A stretch of 41,566 nt of DNA from Methylobacterium haplocladii (GTDB lineage: Bacteria > Pseudomonadota > Alphaproteobacteria > Rhizobiales > Beijerinckiaceae). A program made the translations under genes and the position numbers. This document shows positions 15,563-23,153 of the stretch, piece by piece (within the stretch, counting starts at the first letter, position 1; each line of letters opens with the position of its first letter). The stretch spans positions 1 to 41,566 of the forward strand of contig NZ_BJZT01000030.1 in the NCBI RefSeq assembly GCF_007992175.1, given 5' to 3'. The notes below the pieces were generated by a model. The model searched no databases and had not been told where the DNA came from. It saw nothing but the letters and a program-made list of their open reading frames with translations.

Positions 15563-15594
15563 ATGGCGCGTCTTGCCGGATGAAGACGCGCCAT
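15563..15594 (+). terminator. 12-bp perfect hairpin after the SLAC1-type gene
   Basis: Arms 15563-15574 and 15583-15594 pair perfectly around an eight-base loop. It lies 86 bases after the channel gene stop and 35 bases before the next start. There is no T-run, so it may stop transcription with help from Rho or act as an mRNA end stabiliser. Confidence 0.5.
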
Positions 15595-15628
15595 CGATGC
15601 TGCTTCTGACTGTGTGATCGGGGAAGGC

Positions 15629-17245
15629 ATGGAAACCATCGGCCGCGACCTTCGCGAAATGCAACGCGAACCCCTGGCCGCCGCGCATGTCGCCGCGCTC
15701 CGGGCCCGCGGTGTCGAGCGGCTTTATTCGGCCGGGACGTTCCTTGCCCGCACCGGCGAGCCGGCAGACCGTTTCGTCTACGTCATCGAGGGCGAGATCG
15801 AAGTTGTGAACCCCTTCACCGACGAGCGCCATCTTCCCTCGACCCTCGGGCCGACGCAGTTCATGGGCGAAATTTCGATCCTGAACGGTGGCAACTGGTC
15901 GATGCCCATGCGGGCGGTCACGGATACACGCGTCATCGAGGTGCCGCGGGCCGACATCCTGCGGCTGATGTCCGAGATTCCGGAAATGTCGGACATCGTC
16001 ATCACGGTGCTGGCGGCGCGGCGGCGGCGGCAACTCGATTCCCGCGACGGCACGCTGGTCCTCATCGGCGAGGACGACGACCGGGCCGTCCGGCGGATCG
16101 CGGAATTCGCGAGCCGCAACCGCTTCCCTTATCGATCCTACGCGCTTGGCACCCCGGAAGCGGAGGCCATTGCGAAAAGCTGTGCGATTTCCTCCGGTCG
16201 GCCGGCCGTGATTTTCGGCCGGGACATCGTCGTGACGGACCCGACCCCCGACAAGGTAGCGCAGCTGCTCGGCCTGAACTTCAACCTCGTCGACGACGAG
16301 GCTTTCGACGTGCTCATTGTCGGCGGCGGCCCCGCCGGTGTGGCGGCCGGCGTCTATGCGGGGGCGGAGGGGCTCCGCGCGCTGGTGATCGAGGATCTCG
16401 CGATCGGCGGCCAGGCCGGCACGTCCAGCCGCATCGAGAACTACATGGGCTTCCCGACCGGCATCTCCGGCGCCGACCTCGTCTGGCGCGGTGAGGTCCA
16501 GGCAATGAAGTTCGGGACCCGGTTCGCGATGCCGCGGCGGGTGGTGAAGCTGGAACGGCTCGACGACGACGCCTTCTGCGCAACCTTCGACAACGACCAG
16601 CGGGTTCGCGGCCGCGCGGTCATCGCCGCAACCGGCGTGCAGTACCGACGATTGCCGATCGATCGCCTCGAGGCCTTCGAGGGCGCGGGCGTCTATTACG
16701 CCGCGACGGAAATCGAGGCGCGCTACTGCAAAAACACCGAGACGATCATCATCGGCGGCGGCAATTCGGCCGGGCAGGCGGCAATGTTTCTCAGCCGCTC
16801 GGCCGCCCATGTGCGTCTTCTGGTGCGCGGACGGTCTCTCGCCACCTCGATGTCGAGCTACCTGTCGAGCCGACTCGCGGCGGATCCGGCGATCACGATC
16901 GAATACGGGGCCGAGGTAACCGCCCTACAGGGTGAGGATCACCTCGAAGCGGTGACGGTCCGCAATGTCGCCGACGGCACTCAGCGCACGGTTTCCACCT
17001 GCGCCCTCTTCGTGATGGTGGGTGCCGCGCCCAATACCGGCTGGCTCTCCGGCCTCGCCAAACTCGATGCCCACGGGTTCGTATTGACCGGAGACGCCAT
17101 CGGCGAGACATCGCCCTACGCCACGTCGCAGCCCGGAATCTTTGCCGTGGGCGATGTGCGCGCCAACTCCGTCAAGCGCGTCGCATCCTCGGTGGGCGAG
17201 GGATCGGTCGTCGTCTCCAGGGTCTGGGATCACCTCAATCGCTGA
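15629..17245 (+). CDS. cyclic-nucleotide-domain / thioredoxin-reductase-like fusion flavoprotein
   Basis: A 538-residue three-part protein. Residues about 1-135 form a cyclic-nucleotide-binding-type beta barrel; its cassette reads GEISILNGGNWSM and lacks the Arg that binds the phosphate in Crp, so ligand binding is doubtful. Residues about 140-215 resemble a thioredoxin/glutaredoxin-like fold. Residues about 225-538 are thioredoxin-reductase-like, with the FAD site GGGPAG (232-237), the NAD(P)H site GGGNSAG (376-382) and a final GDVR (508-511). The active-site CxxC of thioredoxin reductase is absent: the corresponding segment reads YYAATEIEARYC. It is thus a flavoprotein of a known but poorly understood architecture and not a standard TrxB. 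The start at 15629 is chosen by closeness of GGGGAAGG; GTG at 15614 is possible. Confidence 0.85.
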   Translation: METIGRDLREMQREPLAAAHVAALRARGVERLYSAGTFLARTGEPADRFVYVIEGEIEVVNPFTDERHLPSTLGPTQFMGEISILNGGNWSMPMRAVTDTRVIEVPRADILRLMSEIPEMSDIVITVLAARRRRQLDSRDGTLVLIGEDDDRAVRRIAEFASRNRFPYRSYALGTPEAEAIAKSCAISSGRPAVIFGRDIVVTDPTPDKVAQLLGLNFNLVDDEAFDVLIVGGGPAGVAAGVYAGAEGLRALVIEDLAIGGQAGTSSRIENYMGFPTGISGADLVWRGEVQAMKFGTRFAMPRRVVKLERLDDDAFCATFDNDQRVRGRAVIAATGVQYRRLPIDRLEAFEGAGVYYAATEIEARYCKNTETIIIGGGNSAGQAAMFLSRSAAHVRLLVRGRSLATSMSSYLSSRLAADPAITIEYGAEVTALQGEDHLEAVTVRNVADGTQRTVSTCALFVMVGAAPNTGWLSGLAKLDAHGFVLTGDAIGETSPYATSQPGIFAVGDVRANSVKRVASSVGEGSVVVSRVWDHLNR

Positions 17246-17252
17246 TCGCCTG

Positions 17253-17272
17253 CGGTCACCCGGCAGTGACCG
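17253..17272 (+). terminator. short hairpin just after the fusion flavoprotein gene
   Basis: CGGTCAC at 17253-17259 pairs with GTGACCG at 17266-17272 around a six-base loop, starting eight bases after the stop codon. A GTGGG tract follows and there is no T-run. A terminator role fits the position only. Confidence 0.4.
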
Positions 17273-17367
17273 TGGGATGGTCGATACCTCTGGGCGGCCC
17301 TCCGATAGCGTCGAGTGGAAATCGGCCAGCTGCAATGGCTTGACCGACAAGAACGGACCGCTATCAT

Positions 17368-17383
17368 TCAACCTAATGGTTGA
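17368..17383. promoter_or_regulatory. probable ArsR operator overlapping the arsR-like start codon
   Basis: TCAACC, four bases, GGTTGA: a perfect six-base dyad whose centre and right half include the ATG (17376-17378) of the ArsR-family gene. No ribosome-binding site precedes that ATG, which suggests a leaderless transcript repressed by its own product. As I recall, the same TCAACC/GGTTGA dyad occurs at the start of many ArsR-SRPBCC gene pairs. Confidence 0.65.
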
Positions 17384-17735
17384 GAAATCATCGACCCACC
17401 TCGACGGACTGTTCCATGCCCTCGCCGATCCGACCCGGCGCGCCATGATCCATGCCCTGTTTAGCGGTCAGCGTAGTGTGAGTGAACTCGCCCATCCGTT
17501 CGCGATGTCGCTCGCGGCCGCCTCCAAACACGTGAAGGTCCTCGAACAGGCCGGTTTGATCCGGCGCAGCATCCAAGGCCGCACGCATGTCTGCGCCTTG
17601 GATCCCGCGCCGCTCGCCGAAGGCCGGGCATGGCTTTCTGCCTACGAGCGCTTCTGGTCGGAGCGCCTCGACGCGCTTGATGCCCTGTTCCCCCCTGAGA
17701 TCGAGATCGATGACGATGCAGACCACAGAGGCTGA
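17376..17735 (+). CDS. ArsR family winged-helix repressor (SRPBCC-linked type)
   Basis: A 119-residue regulator. It begins with HLDGLFHALADPTRRAMIHAL, the hallmark of the ArsR subtype paired with SRPBCC proteins, and has the recognition helix in MSLAAASKHVKVLEQAGLI followed by a wing (RRSIQGRTHVCALD). It lacks the CVCxxC arsenic-binding motif, so it is not an arsenic sensor of the classic kind. The start is placed at 17376 because the domain begins ten residues later and a dyad covers this ATG; the open frame runs further upstream without family similarity. The gene overlaps the downstream SRPBCC gene by 26 bases, so the two are translated together. Confidence 0.88.
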   Translation: MVEKSSTHLDGLFHALADPTRRAMIHALFSGQRSVSELAHPFAMSLAAASKHVKVLEQAGLIRRSIQGRTHVCALDPAPLAEGRAWLSAYERFWSERLDALDALFPPEIEIDDDADHRG

Positions 17736-18168
17736 TCCGGCCGTCGTCCTCACCCGCATCGTCGCGGCCTCCTGCGCGGCCGTCTTCAAAGCCTGGACCG
17801 ATCCGGTCCTGCTCCAGCGCTGGCTCGCACCGGGCGCGAACGTCGTCGATCACGCCGAAACCGATCTGCGTGTCGGCGGTGTATTTCTCCTCGAAACGCG
17901 GAGCCCGGACGGATCGCGCCATCGCATCACCGGCCGCTATCAGGTGATCGAACCGGACCGACGCCTCGTCCAGACCTGGATCTACGAGGGGCCGCTCGAC
18001 CTGCTCACCGGCGAGGAGACGCTGCTCGAGATCGAGCTTAGCAAGCTTGGTGATCGCTCGACCGAGCTGCGCCTCACCCATCGACGGCTCTGCCGCACCG
18101 ACATTCGCGAAGGGTATCGCGGCGACTGGCCGAGCTGCTTCGACAAGCTCGACCGCGTGCTGAACTAA
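17710..18168 (+). CDS. SRPBCC (AHSA1-like) domain protein
   Basis: A 152-residue single-domain protein of the START/Bet v1-like SRPBCC superfamily. Recognisable segments are VFKAWTDPVLLQRWLAPG near the N terminus, DLRVGGVFLLE in the middle and a C-terminal helix around GDWPSCFDKLDRVLN. Such proteins bind small hydrophobic ligands in a deep pocket; the ligand is unknown. It overlaps the ArsR-family gene, an arrangement seen widely, in which the regulator controls both genes. ATG codons at 17710 and 17716 are both possible starts. Confidence 0.88.
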   Translation: MTMQTTEADPAVVLTRIVAASCAAVFKAWTDPVLLQRWLAPGANVVDHAETDLRVGGVFLLETRSPDGSRHRITGRYQVIEPDRRLVQTWIYEGPLDLLTGEETLLEIELSKLGDRSTELRLTHRRLCRTDIREGYRGDWPSCFDKLDRVLN

Positions 18169-18192
18169 AACAATAAACCACGGGGAAACGTC

Positions 18193-18429
18193 ATGCTGTA
18201 TTCCGGTTCGCCGAGGCCCCTAGGGCCGCGGCTCGTCATGCTGTGGTTCGTGCTCGACGCCGTCCTTGCGCTGGCCCCACCGCTCTACTGGGCCGCCGAC
18301 GGACAAACTGCTCAGATCCTCGGATTGCCCGGCGCGCTCACCTACTTCCTGGCGGTCGGCACCTGCATCACCGCCAGCCTGATCGCCGCCTATCTCGTCG
18401 AGCGTTCCAGCGGGGAGATCGCGGCATGA
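18193..18429 (+). CDS. small membrane subunit preceding a sodium:solute symporter (DUF3311-like)
   Basis: A 78-residue protein with two TM segments (about 13-33 and 46-68) and the loop APPLYWAADG between them. In size, topology and position it resembles the DUF3311 proteins encoded directly before SSS-family symporters. The stop overlaps the symporter start by four bases (ATGA), so the two are translationally coupled. It may act as an accessory subunit. A GGGGA ribosome-site-like sequence lies just before the ATG. Confidence 0.75.
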   Translation: MLYSGSPRPLGPRLVMLWFVLDAVLALAPPLYWAADGQTAQILGLPGALTYFLAVGTCITASLIAAYLVERSSGEIAA

Positions 18430-19940
18430 TCGTCACCTTCGGGCTGCTCGCGCTCTTCTTCGCCGGCGTCATCGTGGTGCTGCAGCGCAGCCGCGTGGAT
18501 GATCGCTCCTTCACCGACTACGCCGTCGGCGGACGCTCGTTCGGCGCGCGCTATCAGGCGATGTCGTTCCTCAATACCTGGTATCCCGGCTCGATGTTCA
18601 CGGCGTTCGGGGCGCTGTCGGTGACGAGCGGCGTCATGTCGTTCTACGTCCTCTCCTACAGCCTGCTCACCGTTGTGCTGCTCTGGGTGTTGGCGCGTCC
18701 GGTCTGGATCTGGGGCAAGGCCTACGACCTGCGGACCCAACCCGACCTGTTCGCGCTGCGCTACGGCTCCCGGCACATCCGCACCATCGCGGCCGTGATC
18801 GGCATCGTCTCCGGGCTGCCCTGGCTGGTGCTCGGCATGCAGGCGCTGGGCAACCTCTTCCAGGCGATGTCGTTGGGCACACTCTCGTTCTCGTCGGCCG
18901 TGATCCTCGGCGTCCTCGTCATCGCGGTGCGCCAAATCTGGACCGTGCGCATGGGCATGCGCGGCGTCGTCATCTCCGACTACGTCCAGGGGATCGTGGC
19001 CTATATCGGCGGCGGCCTGATGCTGGCCGGCCTGATCGTCTGGCTGGTAGTCGCCCGTGGCAGCACGCTCGCCACCCTCGATCCGAAGATGTTCGCGATC
19101 CCGAGCTTCGGCTCCAAGGAAGGCCCGCTCTACGTCTTCGCCCTGGTATTCACCGGCACGCTCGGGGGGTGGTGCTGGCCCTACATCTTCGTCCGCCTCT
19201 TCACCGCCGACGGGGTCGGCAGCCTCAAGAAGTCCGCCGTCCTCGCGGTGCCGCTGACCTTCCTGTTCGGTGTCGCGCTGCTGATTTTCGGCATGCTCGC
19301 ATCGAAGGTGCCGGAGGCGGTGGCGAAGCCCGACGACGTCTGGTTCATCGTTTCGCAGCAGGCTGGCGGCCTCGTCCTGTTGGGTCTCGCCGGCGTCGTC
19401 CTGCTCGCCGCCTCGATGGGCCACACCGACGGCAACATCCAAGCCTACGGGGCGCAGCTCGCCAACGACCTCGTCGGCAACTACGTCGAGCTCGATCAGC
19501 GCCAGATGATCGTCATCGCCAAGGTCGGCATGCTGGCCCTGACCCTGCTGGCCTCCTGGCTCGCCACCCTGACCTTGCCGGCGTTGTTCTCGCTCGCGGT
19601 GCTGGCCTACCAGGGCATCATCCAGCTGAGCGTGCCGCAATTTCTCGGCATCTTCTGGAAGCGGGGCAACCGCCAGGGTGCGATCGCCGGGATGATCGTC
19701 GGCTTCGTCGTCGCCGTCGGCCTGGAGCTGGCCTTCTCCGGGACGCTCCCCTTCGGCTGGGGGCTGAGTTCAGGCTGCTTCGGCCTCGTCGCCAACCTGA
19801 TCGTCTACCTCGCCTGCGCTTACCTCATCCCGCAATCCGCAGCCGAGCGGACGCGGGTGGAGGCCTTGTTCGCCGAGGTTTCGGCACGGGGTACGCAAGC
19901 CACAAAGGTCGGCGTGCCGTCGCGGCCGGTGCCGGCATAG
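18426..19940 (+). CDS. sodium:solute symporter (SSS family)
   Basis: A 504-residue membrane protein with about 13 hydrophobic helices. Family features are FTDYAVGGRSFGARYQAMSF at the first helix pair, WYPGSMFTAFGA, and YDLRTQPDLFALRYGSR. The solute cannot be read off; SSS members paired with a small DUF3311-like subunit often take up monocarboxylates, pantothenate-like acids or amino acids. The true start is the ATG at 18426, overlapping the small subunit stop; the open frame extends back to 18243 out of the family. No regulator is adjacent except the ArsR-SRPBCC pair 24 bases further upstream, so all four genes may form one operon. Confidence 0.88.
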   Translation: MIVTFGLLALFFAGVIVVLQRSRVDDRSFTDYAVGGRSFGARYQAMSFLNTWYPGSMFTAFGALSVTSGVMSFYVLSYSLLTVVLLWVLARPVWIWGKAYDLRTQPDLFALRYGSRHIRTIAAVIGIVSGLPWLVLGMQALGNLFQAMSLGTLSFSSAVILGVLVIAVRQIWTVRMGMRGVVISDYVQGIVAYIGGGLMLAGLIVWLVVARGSTLATLDPKMFAIPSFGSKEGPLYVFALVFTGTLGGWCWPYIFVRLFTADGVGSLKKSAVLAVPLTFLFGVALLIFGMLASKVPEAVAKPDDVWFIVSQQAGGLVLLGLAGVVLLAASMGHTDGNIQAYGAQLANDLVGNYVELDQRQMIVIAKVGMLALTLLASWLATLTLPALFSLAVLAYQGIIQLSVPQFLGIFWKRGNRQGAIAGMIVGFVVAVGLELAFSGTLPFGWGLSSGCFGLVANLIVYLACAYLIPQSAAERTRVEALFAEVSARGTQATKVGVPSRPVPA

Positions 19941-20005
19941 ATCAAGCTGTGGGCGGTGCATTTGCGAAGGAAAAGCGCTGCCATAGCGCTTTCCGACAGC
20001 CGGAC

Positions 20006-20083
20006 GAATGACCGCTTCTGGGGACCACTTAGTCGGTTACATACGACACGCTCGGGTCGCAGGCCGAACGTCCGCTTCTGGGC
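20006..20083 (+). repeat. pair of direct repeats 60 bases apart
   Basis: CCGCTTCTGGG occurs at 20012-20022 and again at 20072-20082, exactly 60 bases apart, each inside a slightly longer similar block (GAA-N-G-N before it). I recall that this phrase occurs as a dispersed intergenic repeat in many alphaproteobacterial genomes. It lies in the 289-base gap between the symporter and CNNM-type genes. Confidence 0.5.
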
Positions 20084-20229
20084 GAAGGGCCAGGATCCGT
20101 TTCCCACCACCAACTCCGGACATTTTTACCAAACGCCGAGGCGCAGCCTCCTCGGTTTCAGGCCGCCACTGCCGCTGATAGAGGACATCCCACGGTGCCG
20201 CGCGCGCCGGCCGCGGGAACGACGCGTCC

Positions 20230-21531
20230 ATGAACGACCATTCCGACGTCTGGCTGGCTGCGAGCATCGTCGTGATCTCGCTGCTGCTCTCGGCCTTCTT
20301 CGCCGGGGCCGAGACCGCCTTCACCGCCGCGTCGCGGGCGCGGATGCATGCGCTGGAGAGTTCCGGCAACCGACAGGCGGCGATCGTCAACCGGATCTTG
20401 GCGATCCGCGAGCGCTTCATCGGCGCGATGCTGATCGGCTACAATGTGGTGGCGATCGGCGCCTCTGCCTTCACCACCAGCGTGCTCACCACGCTCTTCG
20501 GCAACAGTGGCGTGATCTATGCCACCGTGGCGATGTCCGTGCTCGTCATCGTCTTCGCCGAGGTGTTGCCGAAAACGCTCGCCATCACCAATGCCGACCG
20601 CATAGCTCTGCTGATGGCCCGGCCCGTCGCCTTCGCCGTCGTGCTGCTCGGGCCGCTCGCGGTGGCGACGGAGGCGATCGTGCGGGCGATCCTCAAGCCC
20701 TTCGGCATCGCGATCGGCGCGCACGGCTCGATCCTCTCGGCCACGGAAGAGATCCGCGGGCAGGTGGCGCTGCTCCACCGCGAGGGCGGTGTCGAGAAAT
20801 CCGAGCGCGACATGCTCGGCGGCCTCCTCGATCTCACCGAACTCACCGTCTCCGAGGTGATGGTCCACCGCACCAAGATGCGCACCATCAACGCCGACCT
20901 GCCCTCGGAGGACATCGTGCGCGAGGTGCTGGCCTCGCCCTACACGCGGATGCCGCTCTGGCGGGAGAAGCACGAGAACATCGTCGGCGTCCTCCACGCC
21001 AAGGACCTGCTCCGCGCCCTCGACGCGGCTGGCGGCGACCCGGCGCGGCTCAAGGTCGAGGAACTGGCGCTGGAGACCTGGTTCGTGCCGGACACGACGA
21101 GCCTGCGCGACCAGCTCAAAGCGTTCCTGTCGCGAAAAACCCATTTCGCGCTGGCCGTCGATGAATACGGCGAGGTGATGGGCCTCGTGACCCTCGAAGA
21201 CATTCTGGAGGAGATCGTCGGCGATATCGCCGACGAGCACGACGTGGCCGTCTCCGGCGTGCGACCGCAGCCCGACGGCTCGGTGACCGTCGATGGCGGC
21301 GTGCCGATCCGCGACCTCAACCGCGCCATGGACTGGAGCCTGCCCGACGAGGAGGCCACCACCATCGCCGGCCTCGTCATCCACGAGGCGAGGGCGATCC
21401 CCGACACGGGTACCGCGTTCAATTTCCACGGGTTCCGCTTCCACGTGGTTCGCAAGGCCAAGAACCGGATCACCTCGCTGCGCATCTCACCGCTGCTCCC
21501 CGTGCTGCCGAAGCCCGGGGGCGAGGAATAG
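20230..21531 (+). CDS. CNNM/HlyC-CorC family membrane protein (DUF21-CBS-CorC_HlyC)
   Basis: A 433-residue protein. A DUF21 (CNNM) membrane domain covers about 1-190, with LLLSAFFAGAETAFTAASRAR as the first helix region and FAEVLPKTLAI (the conserved EVLPK) in the third. Two CBS domains follow (about 205-330, including VMVHRTKM and VDEYGEVMGLVTLEDILEEI), then a CorC_HlyC domain (about 350-425, DGGVPIRDLNRAMDW). Relatives have been linked to magnesium or cobalt export; the old hemolysin label is misleading. A second, membrane-domain-free CorC relative lies at 37829-38959. It appears to be transcribed alone. Confidence 0.9.
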   Translation: MNDHSDVWLAASIVVISLLLSAFFAGAETAFTAASRARMHALESSGNRQAAIVNRILAIRERFIGAMLIGYNVVAIGASAFTTSVLTTLFGNSGVIYATVAMSVLVIVFAEVLPKTLAITNADRIALLMARPVAFAVVLLGPLAVATEAIVRAILKPFGIAIGAHGSILSATEEIRGQVALLHREGGVEKSERDMLGGLLDLTELTVSEVMVHRTKMRTINADLPSEDIVREVLASPYTRMPLWREKHENIVGVLHAKDLLRALDAAGGDPARLKVEELALETWFVPDTTSLRDQLKAFLSRKTHFALAVDEYGEVMGLVTLEDILEEIVGDIADEHDVAVSGVRPQPDGSVTVDGGVPIRDLNRAMDWSLPDEEATTIAGLVIHEARAIPDTGTAFNFHGFRFHVVRKAKNRITSLRISPLLPVLPKPGGEE

Positions 21532-21876
21532 TACGGCTTTCGGCTGAAGCACGCGGACCCGCTGCCGTCTTTGAGAGCCGCAAAAATCTGCAGTGTTTTT
21601 TCGAAAGTCGCCGCACCGTTGTAGGTGCGGTTGAACTGTCCCTGGCGAACGAATGCTACGGTCTCCCTGAGCGCATGCGCCGTTTGATTGTGTGCAGTGC
21701 AAATTTCCTTTAAGAACCGTCTTTTAGCCGACGACCGCGTGCCGAACAGTCCCGTTTCGTTGCAGTTGGGATGCAGTGCGGCAGGACGATTGCATCGCGC
21801 TGAACGACATTGGGGCTACGGCTCACGGCGCCGACGCGGCTAGCTTTCGCCGGAGCGGGACTCAAGGATCACGACA
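21532..21876. other. intergenic region with a small hairpin
   Basis: 345 bases between the CNNM-type gene and the OhrR-like gene, AT-richer than the flanks. CCGCACC (21611-21617) pairs with GGTGCGG (21624-21630) around a six-base loop, a possible terminator for the upstream gene. The rest presumably holds the promoter of the OhrR-like gene; I found no clear OhrR-box palindrome. Confidence 0.45.
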
Positions 21877-22359
21877 ATGACCAAGCCGGGCCGGGCCGAC
21901 GACCCGCAGCGTCTCGACAACCAGCTCTGCTTCGCTGTCTACGCCGCGGCGCACGCTTTCGGGCGCGCCTATCGCACGATGCTGAGCCACCACGACCTCA
22001 CCTACCCCCAATACCTCGTGCTGCTCGTTCTCTGGGAAGAGGAGGGGCTGACGGTGAAGGACATCGGGACGAAGCTTTTTCTCGATTCCGGCACCCTGAC
22101 GCCGCTCCTGAAGCGTCTCGAAGCTGCCGGTCAGGTCCGTCGGGTGCGCGACCGCGCCGACGAGCGTCAGGTCAGCATCTTTCTGACCGACAAGGGCCGT
22201 AGCCTGCGGGGGAAGATGGAATGCCTGCCTCTCGACGTGGGCGGCATGACCGGCCTCGATATGGAGTCGCGCCGCTCTCTGCTCGAAACGCTGGCCGGGA
22301 TGCGCGGCGAACTCCATGAGCGCGCGGGCGCCGAGACCGCAGCCCGCCTCACCGACTGA
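21877..22359 (+). CDS. MarR family regulator, OhrR-like
   Basis: A 160-residue MarR-type winged-helix repressor. The N terminus LDNQLCFAVYAAAHAF carries C18 in the position of the peroxide-sensing Cys of OhrR, and C116 could be the resolving Cys of the two-Cys class. The DNA-binding part includes TVKDIGTKLFLDSGTLTPLLKRLE and the wing RVRDRADERQVSIFLTDKG. OhrR represses the organic hydroperoxide reductase gene ohr and is released by oxidation. No ohr gene lies beside it, so it may act at a distance. A bidirectional terminator separates it from the convergent cytochrome c gene. Confidence 0.85.
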   Translation: MTKPGRADDPQRLDNQLCFAVYAAAHAFGRAYRTMLSHHDLTYPQYLVLLVLWEEEGLTVKDIGTKLFLDSGTLTPLLKRLEAAGQVRRVRDRADERQVSIFLTDKGRSLRGKMECLPLDVGGMTGLDMESRRSLLETLAGMRGELHERAGAETAARLTD

Positions 22360-22382
22360 TACGCCCCAGGTCCGCCAAAGAA

Positions 22383-22411
22383 AAAAGCCGCTCCCTGAGA
22401 GAGCGGCTTTT
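22383..22411. terminator. bidirectional intrinsic terminator
   Basis: AAAAGCCGCTC (22383-22393) pairs with GAGCGGCTTTT (22401-22411) around a seven-base loop. The A-run on the left and T-run on the right let it work in both directions. It sits between the convergent OhrR-like and cytochrome c genes, 24 bases after the former. This is the best terminator in the window. Confidence 0.88.
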
Positions 22412-22485
22412 CCATGCGATCGAACGTCTCGCCTCGGCTGCGAGCCGTCCGGGCCTCGGCCCGAACGGCTTCGCTTCCGGCCTGA

Positions 22486-22845
22486 TTACTTCTGCGTGCC
22501 GAGATAGGCGATGATGTCGCCGACCTTCTTCTCGTCCTTGATGCCGGCATACATCATCTTGTTGCCCGGCACCTTCTTCTTGGGATCCGTGATCCACTCC
22601 TTGAGGCTCGCCTCGTCCCAAGTCAGGCCCGAGTTCTTGAGCGCGTCGGAATAGTTGAAGCCCTCGTGCGAACCGGCCTTGCGACCGACGACGCCCTTGA
22701 GATCCGGGCCGGCGCCGTTTTTGCCGAAAGCATGGCAGGCCTTGCAGGGCGCGAACGCCTTCTCGCCGGCCGCAGCATCGCCTTCGGCGTGGGCAGCGAA
22801 GGGGAGCAGCGCGGCGAACGCGGCGCCGAGGATGAGATGACGCAT
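22486..22845 (-). CDS. periplasmic class I cytochrome c
   Basis: A 119-residue small soluble cytochrome. A signal peptide (1-20, ending AHA-E) precedes a c-type heme site C34-K-A-C37-H38. The distal ligand is probably M97 or M98 (GNKMMYAGI), in the arrangement of the cytochrome c2/c550 group. ATG at 22845 has a strong AGGAGG eight bases upstream; the longer open frame from 22977 is not supported. It would carry electrons in the periplasm. It is adjacent to, but divergent from, a FAD-dependent 2-hydroxyacid dehydrogenase gene. Confidence 0.93.
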   Translation of the reverse strand: MRHLILGAAFAALLPFAAHAEGDAAAGEKAFAPCKACHAFGKNGAGPDLKGVVGRKAGSHEGFNYSDALKNSGLTWDEASLKEWITDPKKKVPGNKMMYAGIKDEKKVGDIIAYLGTQK

Positions 22846-23153
22846 CAATTTTCCTCCTGGGAGGCGGCAACGGCCGCCCTTGGGCTGGTGGTAAAGCCAC
22901 CTTGCTTTAGAACAGATAAAGACTGGAAACGCTACCCGGGTTCCCCGATCTTCGCTCCGAAAACGTCGCGGTGGCATGGACTTCGTCTACGAGGTGACAG
23001 AGCGGGACGCGTGCACCGGTGCCCAAATTCCGTTAGCCTGGGCAGCCATCGCACGCGTGACGCTACGCCGTCCGACCTGAAGCGAAGCTGAAGTCCGATG
23101 GAGCGGTCGCGGCAGGCGCGCGTTCGTTTCGGAAACACGGAGGAGACGCACGA
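22846..23153. other. divergent promoter region, cytochrome c / glcD-like gene
   Basis: 308 bases between two divergent genes, with promoters expected for both. A good GGAGGAG ribosome site lies before the glcD-like gene near its right end. No repeat, strong hairpin or credible gene is seen. Confidence 0.45.
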
